From: Acidobacteriota bacterium
GTDB lineage: Bacteria; Acidobacteriota; Holophagae; Thermotomaculales; Thermotomaculaceae
Length of the DNA: 9,514 nucleotides
Assembly: GCA_003650445.1 (NCBI GenBank)
Contig: QMQE01000094.1
Span: 1-9,514 of the forward strand
Direction: 5' to 3'
The translations under genes were made by a program, and so were the position numbers. Numbering within the stretch: the stretch's first letter is position 1; each line of letters begins with the position of its first letter. Below the pieces are notes generated by a model. It was not told the DNA's origin, did not search any database, and worked only from the letters and a program-made list of their open reading frames with translations. This document shows, in pieces, positions 1 to 7,125 of this stretch.

Positions 1-1158
1 GAAAACTGGCTGAAGGGAGAGATTCTCCCCGGGAAGGGGTTTGAGGATTCCATTCTCGCGGTGGATGGCTTTGGCCTGAGGCAGGCAATGGGTGTGGTGA
101 ACGCCCTTCGCGGAGAAGTGGATTTTCGCCGCCTGAAAGCGGGGCAGTCGTTCAAAATTTTGTTGTCTCCAGACGGAAAACGAATTGTTAAGTTTGTGTT
201 TCAGCCGGATATGATTACCCGTCATTTTCTTGTGTGGAACGGAGAAAAGAAAGATTATGATTATAAGTTGACGATTTACCCGACCGAACGAAGAGTTCGG
301 CTCGTGGAAGGAGAGATTGGAACGACGCTGAACCAGGCGCTGAAGGACAGAGGGGATGTTTCCAACCACCTCCGAAATGTTGCCAATGGGGTGCTGGAAT
401 GCCTGGTAAATTTCAGGCGCCAGGCAAGGAAAGGTGACCAATACCAATTGCTTGTGAGAGATCGCTTCTTCAAGGGCGAGGTTGTGCCGCCAAGTCAGGT
501 GCTTTACGTGTCATACCGGGGGAAGCGTACAGGGTTTCATGAAGGGTTTCGTTACGATGACGGTAAGGAAGGTTCTGTGTGGACCGGCCATTATGACCGG
601 AAAGGCCATGCTTTGGTTCATTCGTCATTGCGTTACCCACTGAATCGAATTCACGTAACTTCCACCTTTGGCTGGCGCCGACACCCGGTAACGGGAAAAC
701 GTGCTTTTCATCATGGCGTGGATTTTCGCGCCAGGGTTGGGACTCCTGTGTTCGCGGTGGCAAAGGGCAGGGTGGTTCGGGCGGGGTACTCGAAGCTGGA
801 TGGGAATATGGTTGTACTGAAACACATGGATGGCACCCGGACCTATTATCTTCATTTGAGTCGGTTTCTGGTGGCCAAAGGGCAGGTGGTCCGGTCTCAC
901 CAGAAAATAGCACTTTCGGGGAAAACGGGTCGGGTTACAGCCGCGCACCTTCATTTCGGCATCAAGTCACCACGGGGAAAGTGGCTGAATCCCCTCAGTG
1001 TCCGCATGATTGCCGCAGCGAAACTCCCGAAGAAGAAACTGGGGCGTTTCAGGATTCAAGTTGAAGCAATTAGAGCTAAACTGAATCACGAATTGGCCTT
1101 GTTGCATCGCCTTCCCGATGGCAGTGTGGGAGTTGAAGCCAGCTTGTCCCGGAAATAG
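1..1158 (+). CDS. M23 family metallopeptidase (LytM domain), 5'-truncated
   Basis: This is a Zn-dependent peptidoglycan endopeptidase that should cut cell-wall cross-links in the periplasm or at the envelope. The reading frame is open from base 1 (it begins ENWLKGEIL), so the true start and any signal peptide lie upstream; the GTG at 61 is only an internal codon. 385 residues are visible. The LytM signatures are present: the first zinc motif HxxxD (HHGVD, 709-723), the YxHL motif (YYLHL) and the second zinc motif HxH (HLH, 946-954). Just before the catalytic domain is the typical STFGWRRHPVTG lead-in. The roughly 200 residues before it resemble the OapA/MepM-type region of Gram-negative M23 proteins. 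About 60 residues follow the domain, including a basic stretch (KLPKKK). All metal ligands are intact, so the enzyme should be active. The family is certain; the exact bond cut is not. Confidence 0.92.
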   Translation, partial: ENWLKGEILPGKGFEDSILAVDGFGLRQAMGVVNALRGEVDFRRLKAGQSFKILLSPDGKRIVKFVFQPDMITRHFLVWNGEKKDYDYKLTIYPTERRVRLVEGEIGTTLNQALKDRGDVSNHLRNVANGVLECLVNFRRQARKGDQYQLLVRDRFFKGEVVPPSQVLYVSYRGKRTGFHEGFRYDDGKEGSVWTGHYDRKGHALVHSSLRYPLNRIHVTSTFGWRRHPVTGKRAFHHGVDFRARVGTPVFAVAKGRVVRAGYSKLDGNMVVLKHMDGTRTYYLHLSRFLVAKGQVVRSHQKIALSGKTGRVTAAHLHFGIKSPRGKWLNPLSVRMIAAAKLPKKKLGRFRIQVEAIRAKLNHELALLHRLPDGSVGVEASLSRK

Positions 1159-1240
1159 CAGCTTGTTTTTCCATTCTTGATCAATATGTTTCGCCGCCAC
1201 ATTTGCCAACCTTCTGAATTTTGATCATGTGAAGAAGGTA

Positions 1241-1270
1241 TGGACAAAGAACTGTGAAAATGCCTATAAT
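1241..1270 (+). promoter_or_regulatory. sigma70-type promoter for nhaA
   Basis: The -35 box is TGGACA (1241-1246, five of six consensus bases). An 18-nt spacer leads to a perfect -10 box TATAAT (1265-1270). Transcription would begin near 1277, giving a leader of about 90 nt before the nhaA start. The upstream peptidase gene ends 83 bp before the -35 box, so nhaA probably has its own transcript. I see no convincing rho-independent terminator between 1159 and 1240. Confidence 0.6.
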
Positions 1271-1307
1271 CTAACCTGATGAAAAAATAAGTTAAAAACT
1301 ATGGATC

Positions 1308-1350
1308 GCTCAGGTGAAGGTTCATTGTGATAGGCTGAATGTACCTGAGT
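1308..1350 (+). promoter_or_regulatory. structured nhaA leader, candidate cation-responsive cis-regulatory RNA
   Basis: The nhaA 5' leader contains a perfect 7-bp inverted repeat, CTCAGGT (1309-1315) with ACCTGAG (1343-1349), extended by G-U pairs at both ends. Inside it a smaller GUUCA/UGAAU stem (1320-1324 with 1336-1340) closes an 11-nt loop. The structure ends 8 nt before the Shine-Dalgarno GGAGAGG (1358-1364). Known RNA motifs upstream of nhaA (nhaA-I and nhaA-II, reported as Li+-sensing riboswitches) occupy this kind of position. I cannot confirm membership without a covariance model, so the class is inference; the stem itself is read directly. Confidence 0.45.
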
Positions 1351-1367
1351 TTAAAATGGAGAGGTGT

Positions 1368-2546
1368 ATGAATCGGAAATCTTTCATAAACGGTTTTCTC
1401 AAACTGGAGTCAGCTGGCGGTATCGTTCTTATGGCTGCGGCTGTTCTGGCTGTTATTTGTGCGAATACGCCATTGCGGGATTACTATGACTTGCTTCTGG
1501 ACACACCTGTTTCAATTCGCATAGGCGCACTGGAAATCGCGAAACCTTTACTGCTGTGGATCAACGACGGTTTAATGGCGGTATTCTTTTTTCTTGTGGG
1601 TCTGGAGTTAAAGCGGGAACTGATTGAAGGTGAACTTTCGGATAAAAGAAACATAATTTTGCCGGGCATCGGTGCAATTGGGGGTATGGCGCTTCCCGCA
1701 ATAATCTATATCTATTTCAATACCGGGGATGCCACAGCCATGAAGGGATGGGCGATTCCGGCAGCAACTGACATTGCTTTTGCATTAGGTGTTTTGTCTC
1801 TGCTGGGACCCCGGGTACCAAAATCCATAAAGATATTCCTTACCTCTCTTGCGATTTTTGATGATATCGGAGCAATCGTGATTATCGCTGTTTTCTACAC
1901 GGCAAAAATTTCTTTTGCAGCGCTGGGAGTTGTTGCATGCTGCATTCTGGTTCTTAGCGTATTAAACAAGCGGCATTCGGAATCAAAAAGCCTGTATGTC
2001 TTTGTCGGCATCATAATGTGGGTGGCCCTGTTGAAATCCGGGGTGCATGCGACACTGGCGGGTGTTATTCTGGCCATGTTTATCCCAATAAAATCGAAAA
2101 TAGACAACAGTTATTCTCCGCTCAAATCCATGGAACATGATTTGCATTCCGCAATTGCTTTTTTTGTCCTGCCGGTTTTTGCTTTTGCGAATGCGGGAAT
2201 CAATTTTTCGGGTGTGGGGGCAGAGCAAATCCTTCACGGTGTTCCCATGGGGATTGCACTGGGCTTATTTGCTGGAAAACAAGCAGGTGTTTTTATTCTT
2301 TGCTGGCTGGCTGTAAAGCTGGGACTGAGCAGTTTACCAGAAGGCATGTCCTGGACCTCTCTGTACGGCACTGCAGCTCTATGTGGAATAGGTTTTACGA
2401 TGAGCTTGTTTATCGGGTCACTTGCTTTTGAACAAACGGGTGTAAATCTTCTGTTTGACGAAAGGCTTGGCATTGTTCTGGGCTCACTGGTTTCCGCTTT
2501 TATGGGTTTTATGGTGTTGCGTTTCACCCTGCGCTCCGGAAATTAA
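1368..2546 (+). CDS. nhaA: Na+/H+ antiporter NhaA
   Basis: Inner-membrane secondary antiporter that expels Na+ or Li+ in exchange for H+, for salt and pH homeostasis. The protein is 392 residues, close to the 388 of E. coli NhaA, and is alignable from end to end. Key residues are conserved: the TDIAFALG motif with Asp135 (E. coli D133), the ion-binding pair in IFDDIGA, Asp165-Asp166 (D163-D164), Lys304 in GKQAG (K300), and the pH-response histidine in GVHATLAG, His227 (H225). The ATG at 1368 is chosen because GGAGAGG lies at 1358-1364 just before it and the protein then starts MNRKSFINGFLKLESAGG, as in the family. The GTG at 1314 lies inside the leader stem, and the ATG at 1356 overlaps the ribosome-binding site. 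It has its own promoter and converges on the nucleotidase gene. Confidence 0.96.
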   Translation: MNRKSFINGFLKLESAGGIVLMAAAVLAVICANTPLRDYYDLLLDTPVSIRIGALEIAKPLLLWINDGLMAVFFFLVGLELKRELIEGELSDKRNIILPGIGAIGGMALPAIIYIYFNTGDATAMKGWAIPAATDIAFALGVLSLLGPRVPKSIKIFLTSLAIFDDIGAIVIIAVFYTAKISFAALGVVACCILVLSVLNKRHSESKSLYVFVGIIMWVALLKSGVHATLAGVILAMFIPIKSKIDNSYSPLKSMEHDLHSAIAFFVLPVFAFANAGINFSGVGAEQILHGVPMGIALGLFAGKQAGVFILCWLAVKLGLSSLPEGMSWTSLYGTAALCGIGFTMSLFIGSLAFEQTGVNLLFDERLGIVLGSLVSAFMGFMVLRFTLRSGN

Positions 2547-2567
2547 TTCAAGAGGATAACGATGAAA

Positions 2568-4160
2568 TTACTTACCGGATCCGTGAGCAACAAGTGAGGG
2601 TGCTTTCAGAACCCGGACGCGATCCAATTCTTTGTATCGAATGTGGCGGTATTTTCGAATGAATTGAATAATGGCTTCTGTGCAGAAAGCGCCGGAGGGT
2701 TCCACTTTACGACATTTCTTCAACATTGTGTATCCATCACCACCGTCGGCCAGATAATCACTGGTAGCCAGGGTATATGTCTGGTCCCGTTTCAAGGGTT
2801 TCCCCATGACAAACGCACTGACAACCCGATGCCCCACTGGCCGGGATAGATCAACGGTGCAGGACAGTCCGGATATCTGGGCCATTCCATATTCCAGAGA
2901 TGCGCCGTGTTCCAGCATTTGAAGGAGTTGTTTCCCGGTGACAGACATCCGCAAAACCGGATTTTCAAAGGGGTACACTGCGAGGATCTGCCCCACGGTA
3001 ATGGGGCCTTGGGGGATATCTGCCCTGAGTCCGCCGGCATTGGTCATGGAAATTTCGGTCCCTGCTGCTTTTCGGTAAGCGTCGGCGACGAGATCGCCGA
3101 CGGAAAATTCCCGGTAGTAGTCCCGCAACAGAGCCATGTCTGTCGTTCCGATGACTTCATCCGTGATGGCCTGTACTTTGTGTTCCCATCTTTCAATTCT
3201 GGTTTCCGCTTCTTTATCAGGCGCGATGCGATTGGCCAGTACAGGGATGAGTACGCCTTTGTGACTGATGATTTTATGCGTTTCTGGGTCAAGCGTCAGA
3301 AGCAGCCGCCCCAGGCGGGTGCTCAGGCCATAGGTCGATACAAGCAGTGTGCCGGTTTCGGGAACGACGATAGGGGTTTCCACACCTCGATGGGCATGCC
3401 CTGTAATCAGAACATCAATGCCGGGGACGGTTGACGCCACCTGAATATCTTTTGTGAGTTTCCGCTGAGGGTCTCCTTCGGCGTTGGCGGACTGCATTCC
3501 GGCTTTCCCCTCGTGCGCCAGCAGGATGAGGATATCAACGTAAGGCCGGATTTTCGGCACCCATTCTTGAAGTACCGCGATCTGATCCCGGAATTCCAGC
3601 GGTGTGACCAGCTGTTTGTTGATGGTTTCCAGAGCGGCATGGCGTCCGAGAATTCCAATAATTCCGATCCGGATTTTTCCCCGCCGGAGGATGACGCAGG
3701 GCAGGGCAAAGGGAATGTCGGTCCCTTTGTGAAAGATGTTTGCCGCAAGTACCGGAAAATCAGCCTGGTAAATGCGTTTGACTGTGTTTTCCCAACCCTG
3801 GTCGAATTCGTGGTTGCCGAGGCACATGGCATCGTATTTCATGAGGTTCAGCATATCGAAAATGGCTTTCCCTTTGGTCAGGCGGCTGACCGGGGGGCCA
3901 GTCATGACGTCTCCCGCAGAAAGGAGGATAACATTTTTATCATGAGCCCGGGTTTGCTTAATCAGGGTAGTGAGGCGGGCAAAACCGCCGATTTGTGGTT
4001 TTCCCTTCAGCCAGGATGCAGGGATCGGGCGGAACTGGGCATGAAGGTCGTTGGTGTATAAAGTAGTTAGAGATGTGGCTTCCTTTGCATAGAGAAAACT
4101 TGAAGCCAAGACACAGGTGAATACAAGGATAAAGGTCCGAATCAGGAATGTACGGCGCAT
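2568..4160 (-). CDS. exported 5'-nucleotidase / 2',3'-cyclic phosphodiesterase family (UshA-like)
   Basis: Two-metal phosphoesterase that likely hydrolyses nucleotides or UDP-sugars outside the cytoplasm for phosphate and nucleoside salvage. The 530-residue protein starts with a signal peptide: basic MRRTFLIR, a hydrophobic core to about residue 24, and probable cleavage after LYA (25). The metallophosphatase domain carries TNDLH (36-40), SAGD (81-84), GNHEFD (115-120), a LAHEG histidine (216) and GHAH (254-257), the complete metal set. The C-terminal substrate domain shows NAGGLR (374-379), YPFENP (396-401) and DYLADGGDGY (468-477). The ATG is preceded by AGAGGT at 5-nt spacing. It starts 30 bp after the decayed nitroreductase on the same strand and may share its promoter. 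Substrate preference (5'-nucleotidase, CD-sugar hydrolase or thiosulfohydrolase-like) cannot be fixed from sequence. Confidence 0.9.
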   Translation of the reverse strand: MRRTFLIRTFILVFTCVLASSFLYAKEATSLTTLYTNDLHAQFRPIPASWLKGKPQIGGFARLTTLIKQTRAHDKNVILLSAGDVMTGPPVSRLTKGKAIFDMLNLMKYDAMCLGNHEFDQGWENTVKRIYQADFPVLAANIFHKGTDIPFALPCVILRRGKIRIGIIGILGRHAALETINKQLVTPLEFRDQIAVLQEWVPKIRPYVDILILLAHEGKAGMQSANAEGDPQRKLTKDIQVASTVPGIDVLITGHAHRGVETPIVVPETGTLLVSTYGLSTRLGRLLLTLDPETHKIISHKGVLIPVLANRIAPDKEAETRIERWEHKVQAITDEVIGTTDMALLRDYYREFSVGDLVADAYRKAAGTEISMTNAGGLRADIPQGPITVGQILAVYPFENPVLRMSVTGKQLLQMLEHGASLEYGMAQISGLSCTVDLSRPVGHRVVSAFVMGKPLKRDQTYTLATSDYLADGGDGYTMLKKCRKVEPSGAFCTEAIIQFIRKYRHIRYKELDRVRVLKAPSLVAHGSGK

Positions 4161-4190
4161 TTTCTACCTCTGGGTGTTAATCAACGATTC

Positions 4191-4487
4191 TTAAGAATGA
4201 TTCCGAATCACAACTTCGTTCATTGCAAGCTGACCGCCGCGAGGCCACGGGTCTTTGACGGGTTTTCCCATTGCCACGTACATAGCGACAGTGTAATCGT
4301 CCGGAAGGTGAATCAGCTTTTCGACTGCCTCAAAGTCAAACCTATCCATCGGGCAGGCGCCATATCCAAGGGAATTTGCGGCCAGTATAATGGTCTGGGG
4401 CGCAATACCGAAGGAACGAATGGCTTCATCGCGCATAACCTGTGGTTTCTGTTCATAGTAGGTGTGAATGGCTGTGAATACGTCTAT
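4191..4487 (-). pseudogene. nitroreductase family protein, start codon lost and middle deleted
   Basis: The frame encodes the C-terminal half of an FMN-dependent nitroreductase of about 200 residues in full: YYEQKPQVMRDEAIRS, then LAANSLGYGACPMDRFDFEAVEKLI, then WPRGGQLAMNEVV, all typical of the family. Just before YYEQKP the frame reads IDVFTAIHT, which matches the extreme N terminus usual for this family (MDVFxAIxTRRSxR). The arginine motif that binds FMN phosphate and roughly 80 residues of the flavin-binding and dimer core are therefore absent. The codon where Met is expected is ATA (4485-4487), placed 5 nt after a good Shine-Dalgarno TAAGGGGG (4493-4500). The frame stays open upstream, but the only upstream starts are poor (TTG at 4542, ATG at 4521). 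I infer internal deletion plus start loss. A very short divergent protein is less likely. Confidence 0.72.
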
Positions 4488-4594
4488 GATTACCCCCTTA
4501 CAATCTTTACCAAAGTGTAGCATAAGTGCGGGGGGAAATCCCAAACATACTGGTTGTTTCCCGGCCTTTTTTCTGCCGTTTTTAATATGTTTTA

Positions 4595-4623
4595 TTTATA
4601 CTGGATGCAATGCTTGATGAAAA
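4595..4623 (-). promoter_or_regulatory. possible promoter of the nitroreductase remnant / nucleotidase unit
   Basis: On the minus strand, TTTTCA (4618-4623, four of six -35 bases) and TATAAA (4595-4600, five of six -10 bases) are separated by exactly 17 nt. This places a transcript start about 100 nt before the old nitroreductase start. The 5'-nucleotidase gene follows on the same strand with a 30-bp gap and no visible terminator, so this promoter may now serve mainly that gene. Confidence 0.4.
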
Positions 4624-4643
4624 TAGGTAAAACAGGAGGGGTA

Positions 4644-4684
4644 GTGAATAGTCAATGGTGAATGGTAAGATAGGAAGAAAAGAG
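4644..4684. repeat. heptamer tandem repeat with polypurine tract (half element)
   Basis: Four consecutive 7-bp units read GTGAATA, GTCAATG, GTGAATG and GTAAGAT (4644-4671), followed by a 13-base purine tract (4672-4684). This is the same order, heptamers then purines, as the left half of the two larger elements at 5746 and 9247. No matching pyrimidine tract or inverted heptamers follow: the epimerase gene ends at 4707. It lies just past the 3' end of a leftward gene, as the other two do. Confidence 0.5.
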
Positions 4685-4706
4685 TATTATGCAAACCCGA
4701 CTGTCT

Positions 4707-5696
4707 TTACGCGTCATGCTCCGGCAAAAGGCAGGAGTTCACAAGCCAATTGTGGCAGTCTCGGACCATGTCCACGAGGGGGACGGGGCGGTAGCCCAGT
4801 TCCCGGATGGCTTTTTCGGAGCTGGCTCTGAGGTGTTCGGTGGAGAGTTCAATCTTTTCCGGGGTCAGGTCCGGTTCTTTCCGGGTGATGTAGGAAATCC
4901 ACTGGGAAAATCGTGCGATGGTTTTGAGGACCGTTGTTGGCAGGGGTTTTCCCGGGGTCTTTTTTCCGATAACCTTGCCGATTTCCTGAGCCAGTTCGAG
5001 GAAAGGTGCCTCCACCCCGCCCAAGATGTAGCGTTCCCCGGTTTTGCCTTTCTCGAAGGCGGTGATGTGGGCACGGGCGGCTTCCCTCGCGTGGCAGAAG
5101 GTGCCGGTTCCCCCGGGAATGCCGGGAAGTCGGCCCTCCTGAATGAGAAAGAATAATTGACTCCAGTTATGTGTGTCGTAGGGGCCGAGAATGTGGCAGG
5201 GATTCAGAAAAACAGCGTCCAGCCCTTTTCCAATTGCCTGATCCACAACCATTGCGGATTGCCACTTGGTTCGCATGTAGTTGGATCGGCCGTTCATGGC
5301 ATTGGACACGGTTTCCTCGGTAATGACCCCGGGGTGGAAGCCGAATTCGGCAATACTGGAGGTCTGGATGAAACGTCCGGCGCCTTTTTCCAGCGCGACA
5401 CTTGTCATGTTTCTTGTGCCGTCCACGTTGACGGCGGTCTGTTTCCGGTTCGCCAGTATCCACTGGCTGGTATCGGCGGCAGCGTGGAAAACGGCGTCCG
5501 GTTTTTCCGGCATTGCGAGGCGAAGCGAATCAATATCGGTAACATCCCCTTCCACCAAGGTGATTTCAGGTTTCTGCAAATGGCCGGTATCAGATGTTCT
5601 GCGATGAAGTGCCGTAATCTTCCATCCGTTTTCCACCAGTAGTTCCACGAGATGGCGTCCTAAGAACCCTGTCCCTCCGGTCACAAAAGCTTCCAT
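4707..5696 (-). CDS. NAD(P)-dependent epimerase/reductase, extended SDR family
   Basis: Cytoplasmic Rossmann-fold oxidoreductase or epimerase acting on a sugar nucleotide or a small carbonyl compound. The 329-residue protein opens with the dinucleotide motif TGGTGFLG (6-13). HAAAD follows at 71-75, a serine pair in TSSIAEFG (113-114), and the catalytic YxxxK as YMRTK (Tyr140, Lys144). NPCHILGPYD (165-174) is the usual substrate-side loop. This overall pattern fits the dihydroflavonol-4-reductase-like and hopanoid-associated epimerase branch, but the substrate cannot be named. The ATG has AGGAGC (5702-5707) at 5-nt spacing. It stands alone: repeat material separates it from the exporter operon upstream and from the nitroreductase remnant downstream. 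The C terminus (residues 312-329) has two Cys and an acidic end, with no membrane anchor. Confidence 0.88.
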   Translation of the reverse strand: MEAFVTGGTGFLGRHLVELLVENGWKITALHRRTSDTGHLQKPEITLVEGDVTDIDSLRLAMPEKPDAVFHAAADTSQWILANRKQTAVNVDGTRNMTSVALEKGAGRFIQTSSIAEFGFHPGVITEETVSNAMNGRSNYMRTKWQSAMVVDQAIGKGLDAVFLNPCHILGPYDTHNWSQLFFLIQEGRLPGIPGGTGTFCHAREAARAHITAFEKGKTGERYILGGVEAPFLELAQEIGKVIGKKTPGKPLPTTVLKTIARFSQWISYITRKEPDLTPEKIELSTEHLRASSEKAIRELGYRPVPLVDMVRDCHNWLVNSCLLPEHDA

Positions 5697-5725
5697 GGTT
5701 TGCTCCTATTGTTTTGCTGCTACAG

Positions 5726-5731
5726 AGTATA
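5726..5731 (-). promoter_or_regulatory. probable -10 box for the epimerase gene
   Basis: TATACT on the minus strand lies about 30 bp before the epimerase ATG. No good -35 box is found 16-18 nt upstream, where the sequence falls in the edge of the repeat element. The call rests on the -10 hexamer and its position only. Confidence 0.35.
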
Positions 5732-5918
5732 CCATTTCCAGAATGGAGTGATTTGTAACTTGTAATTTCTGACTTGTGAAGAAAGAGAGAGGGAAAAGAC
5801 AGTGAGATTTATGCTCCCACTTCTCTTGTATTTTCTTTCCCCTTCCTTACAAATTACAAGTTACCAGTTACAAGTCATGGTCACGAATGATTCCGCCACA
5901 GGCGGAATCATTCGTGAC
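5732..5918. repeat. inverted heptamer-repeat element A
   Basis: From left to right: a 5-bp hairpin CCATT/AATGG (5732-5746); heptamers at 5753 (TTGTAAC), 5760 (TTGTAAT), 5767 (TTCTGAC) and 5774 (TTGTGAA); a purine-rich tract (about 5778-5799); a short centre; a pyrimidine-rich tract (about 5820-5848); inverted heptamers at 5846 (CTTACAA), 5853 (ATTACAA), 5860 (GTTACCA) and 5867 (GTTACAA); then a perfect 18-bp hairpin (5880-5897 with 5901-5918, loop ACA). A transcript would fold into one long imperfect stem plus the terminal hairpin. No protein is encoded. It fills the gap between the epimerase start and the permease stop, and the right hairpin covers that stop codon. Confidence 0.7.
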
Positions 5919-7125
5919 GAAGCGCATCAATGGGATTGAGGCGGGCGGCTTTTTTTGCGGGGTAGAAGCCGAAGAAGATGCCCACGGCCCCGGAGACGCC
6001 GAATGCCATCATGACGATTTCAGGGTGAATCAGTGCCGTCAGTTCAGTGAAATGGTTCAGGATTTCGCCGACTCCGTAGGCAATTCCAATCCCGATAAGG
6101 CCTCCGATCAAGCTCAAGACAACCGCTTCGGTGAGAAAATGGACAAGGATGTCGCTTTCCCTTGCTCCTACCGCCAATCGAATGCCGATTTCCCGCGTTC
6201 GTTCGGTGACGGAGACCAGCATGATGTTCATGATACCGATGCCTCCGACCAGCAGCGAGACTGCGGCGATGGAGCCCAGCAGCAGGGTGAGAATGTGGGC
6301 GGCGGATGCTGCTGCTTCGGTTATTTCAGCCTGGTTTCGAATGACAAAGTCGTCATCTTCCCCCGGCTTGATCTTGTGGGCGTCTCGCAGGAGTCCGGTG
6401 AGTTCTTCCTGAGCTGCTCCGATATCCTTTGTTGAAATGGCGGATGCCATCATGAAGCTGATGTACTGGCCGCCCTTGAGCCGGTAGAGCACGGTGGTGG
6501 AGGGCGCCAGAACCACGTCATCCTGATCCATGCCCCGGGGGTCCTGGCCCTTTTCGGACAGTACGCCGATAATTTGAAAGGGGGTGTTGTTGATTCGGAT
6601 GCGTTCACCCACCGGATTGGAGTCGGGAAAGAGGTTTTCTTTCACTGTCTGGCCGATTACGGCGACTTTTGCCTTGGCCCGGACGTCCCGTTCAGTGAAG
6701 AAGGAGCCGCTTTTCAGGGGCCATGCCCGGATTTCAAGATATTTGGGATCTACCCCGTAGATTCGGGTGTTCCAGTTGCTGTCACCACCGATAATCTGCC
6801 CGCTGGAGGCCACAATGGCGGAGATTCCGGCGCAGAGCGAGGATTCTTTCTGGAGCTTGCGGGTGTCTGCAAGGGTAAATCGGTTGTAACTGCCCGCGCC
6901 CCGGCTGACGCCGCCCATGCGGCTGTGGGAAGGGAAAATGATGAGCATGTTGGCGCCGAGAGCGTCAATTTCTTTCTTAATTCGGTACTGGGAACCCTGG
7001 CCAATGGCTACCATGACGATAACGGCACCGACTCCAATGATGATACCCAGTGAAGTCAACAGGCTTCGCATCCGGTTCTTAAGGATAGACTTGATTGCGG
7101 CCTTCAGTACGTTTCTCCACTTCAT
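5908..7125 (-). CDS. MacB-type ABC transporter permease (FtsX/MacB_PCD fold)
   Basis: Membrane subunit of a tripartite export pump, coupling ATP hydrolysis to movement of substrate from the periplasm or membrane rather than across the inner membrane. The 405 residues show the family layout: TM1 (about 22-44), a large periplasmic domain (about 45-275), then TM2-TM4 (about 278-303, 330-354, 368-390). The conserved VTERTREIGIRLAVGA (306-321) after TM2 and the terminal NPIDALRHE match MacB C termini. In E. coli, MacB fuses ATPase and permease; here they are separate chains. The ATG overlaps the ATPase stop by 4 nt (ATGA), which suggests translational coupling. Its TGA lies inside the right hairpin of the repeat element, so the last three sense codons are also part of that stem. 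Confidence 0.93.
   Translation of the reverse strand: MKWRNVLKAAIKSILKNRMRSLLTSLGIIIGVGAVIVMVAIGQGSQYRIKKEIDALGANMLIIFPSHSRMGGVSRGAGSYNRFTLADTRKLQKESSLCAGISAIVASSGQIIGGDSNWNTRIYGVDPKYLEIRAWPLKSGSFFTERDVRAKAKVAVIGQTVKENLFPDSNPVGERIRINNTPFQIIGVLSEKGQDPRGMDQDDVVLAPSTTVLYRLKGGQYISFMMASAISTKDIGAAQEELTGLLRDAHKIKPGEDDDFVIRNQAEITEAAASAAHILTLLLGSIAAVSLLVGGIGIMNIMLVSVTERTREIGIRLAVGARESDILVHFLTEAVVLSLIGGLIGIGIAYGVGEILNHFTELTALIHPEIVMMAFGVSGAVGIFFGFYPAKKAARLNPIDALRHE

Noticed and set aside
1174..1228. Pair of TTGATCA-type sites (near 1177 and 1220) that could pair across about 36 nt
   Set aside because: Each site is itself a short palindrome and AT-rich, so pairing by chance is likely; no U-run or regulator site supports a function.
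1314..1367. N-terminal extension of NhaA from the GTG at 1314
   Set aside because: It lies inside the leader stem, has no ribosome-binding site, and adds residues not found in NhaA; the ATG at 1368 has GGAGAGG and fits the family start.
4562..4583. Plus-strand hairpin CGGC/GCCG followed by TTTTT, terminator-like
   Set aside because: The stem is only 4 bp with a 9-nt loop, and no plus-strand gene precedes it.
5746..5880. CRISPR array at the heptamer repeats
   Set aside because: Units are 7 bp with no spacers between them and occur in inverted arms; no cas gene is nearby.
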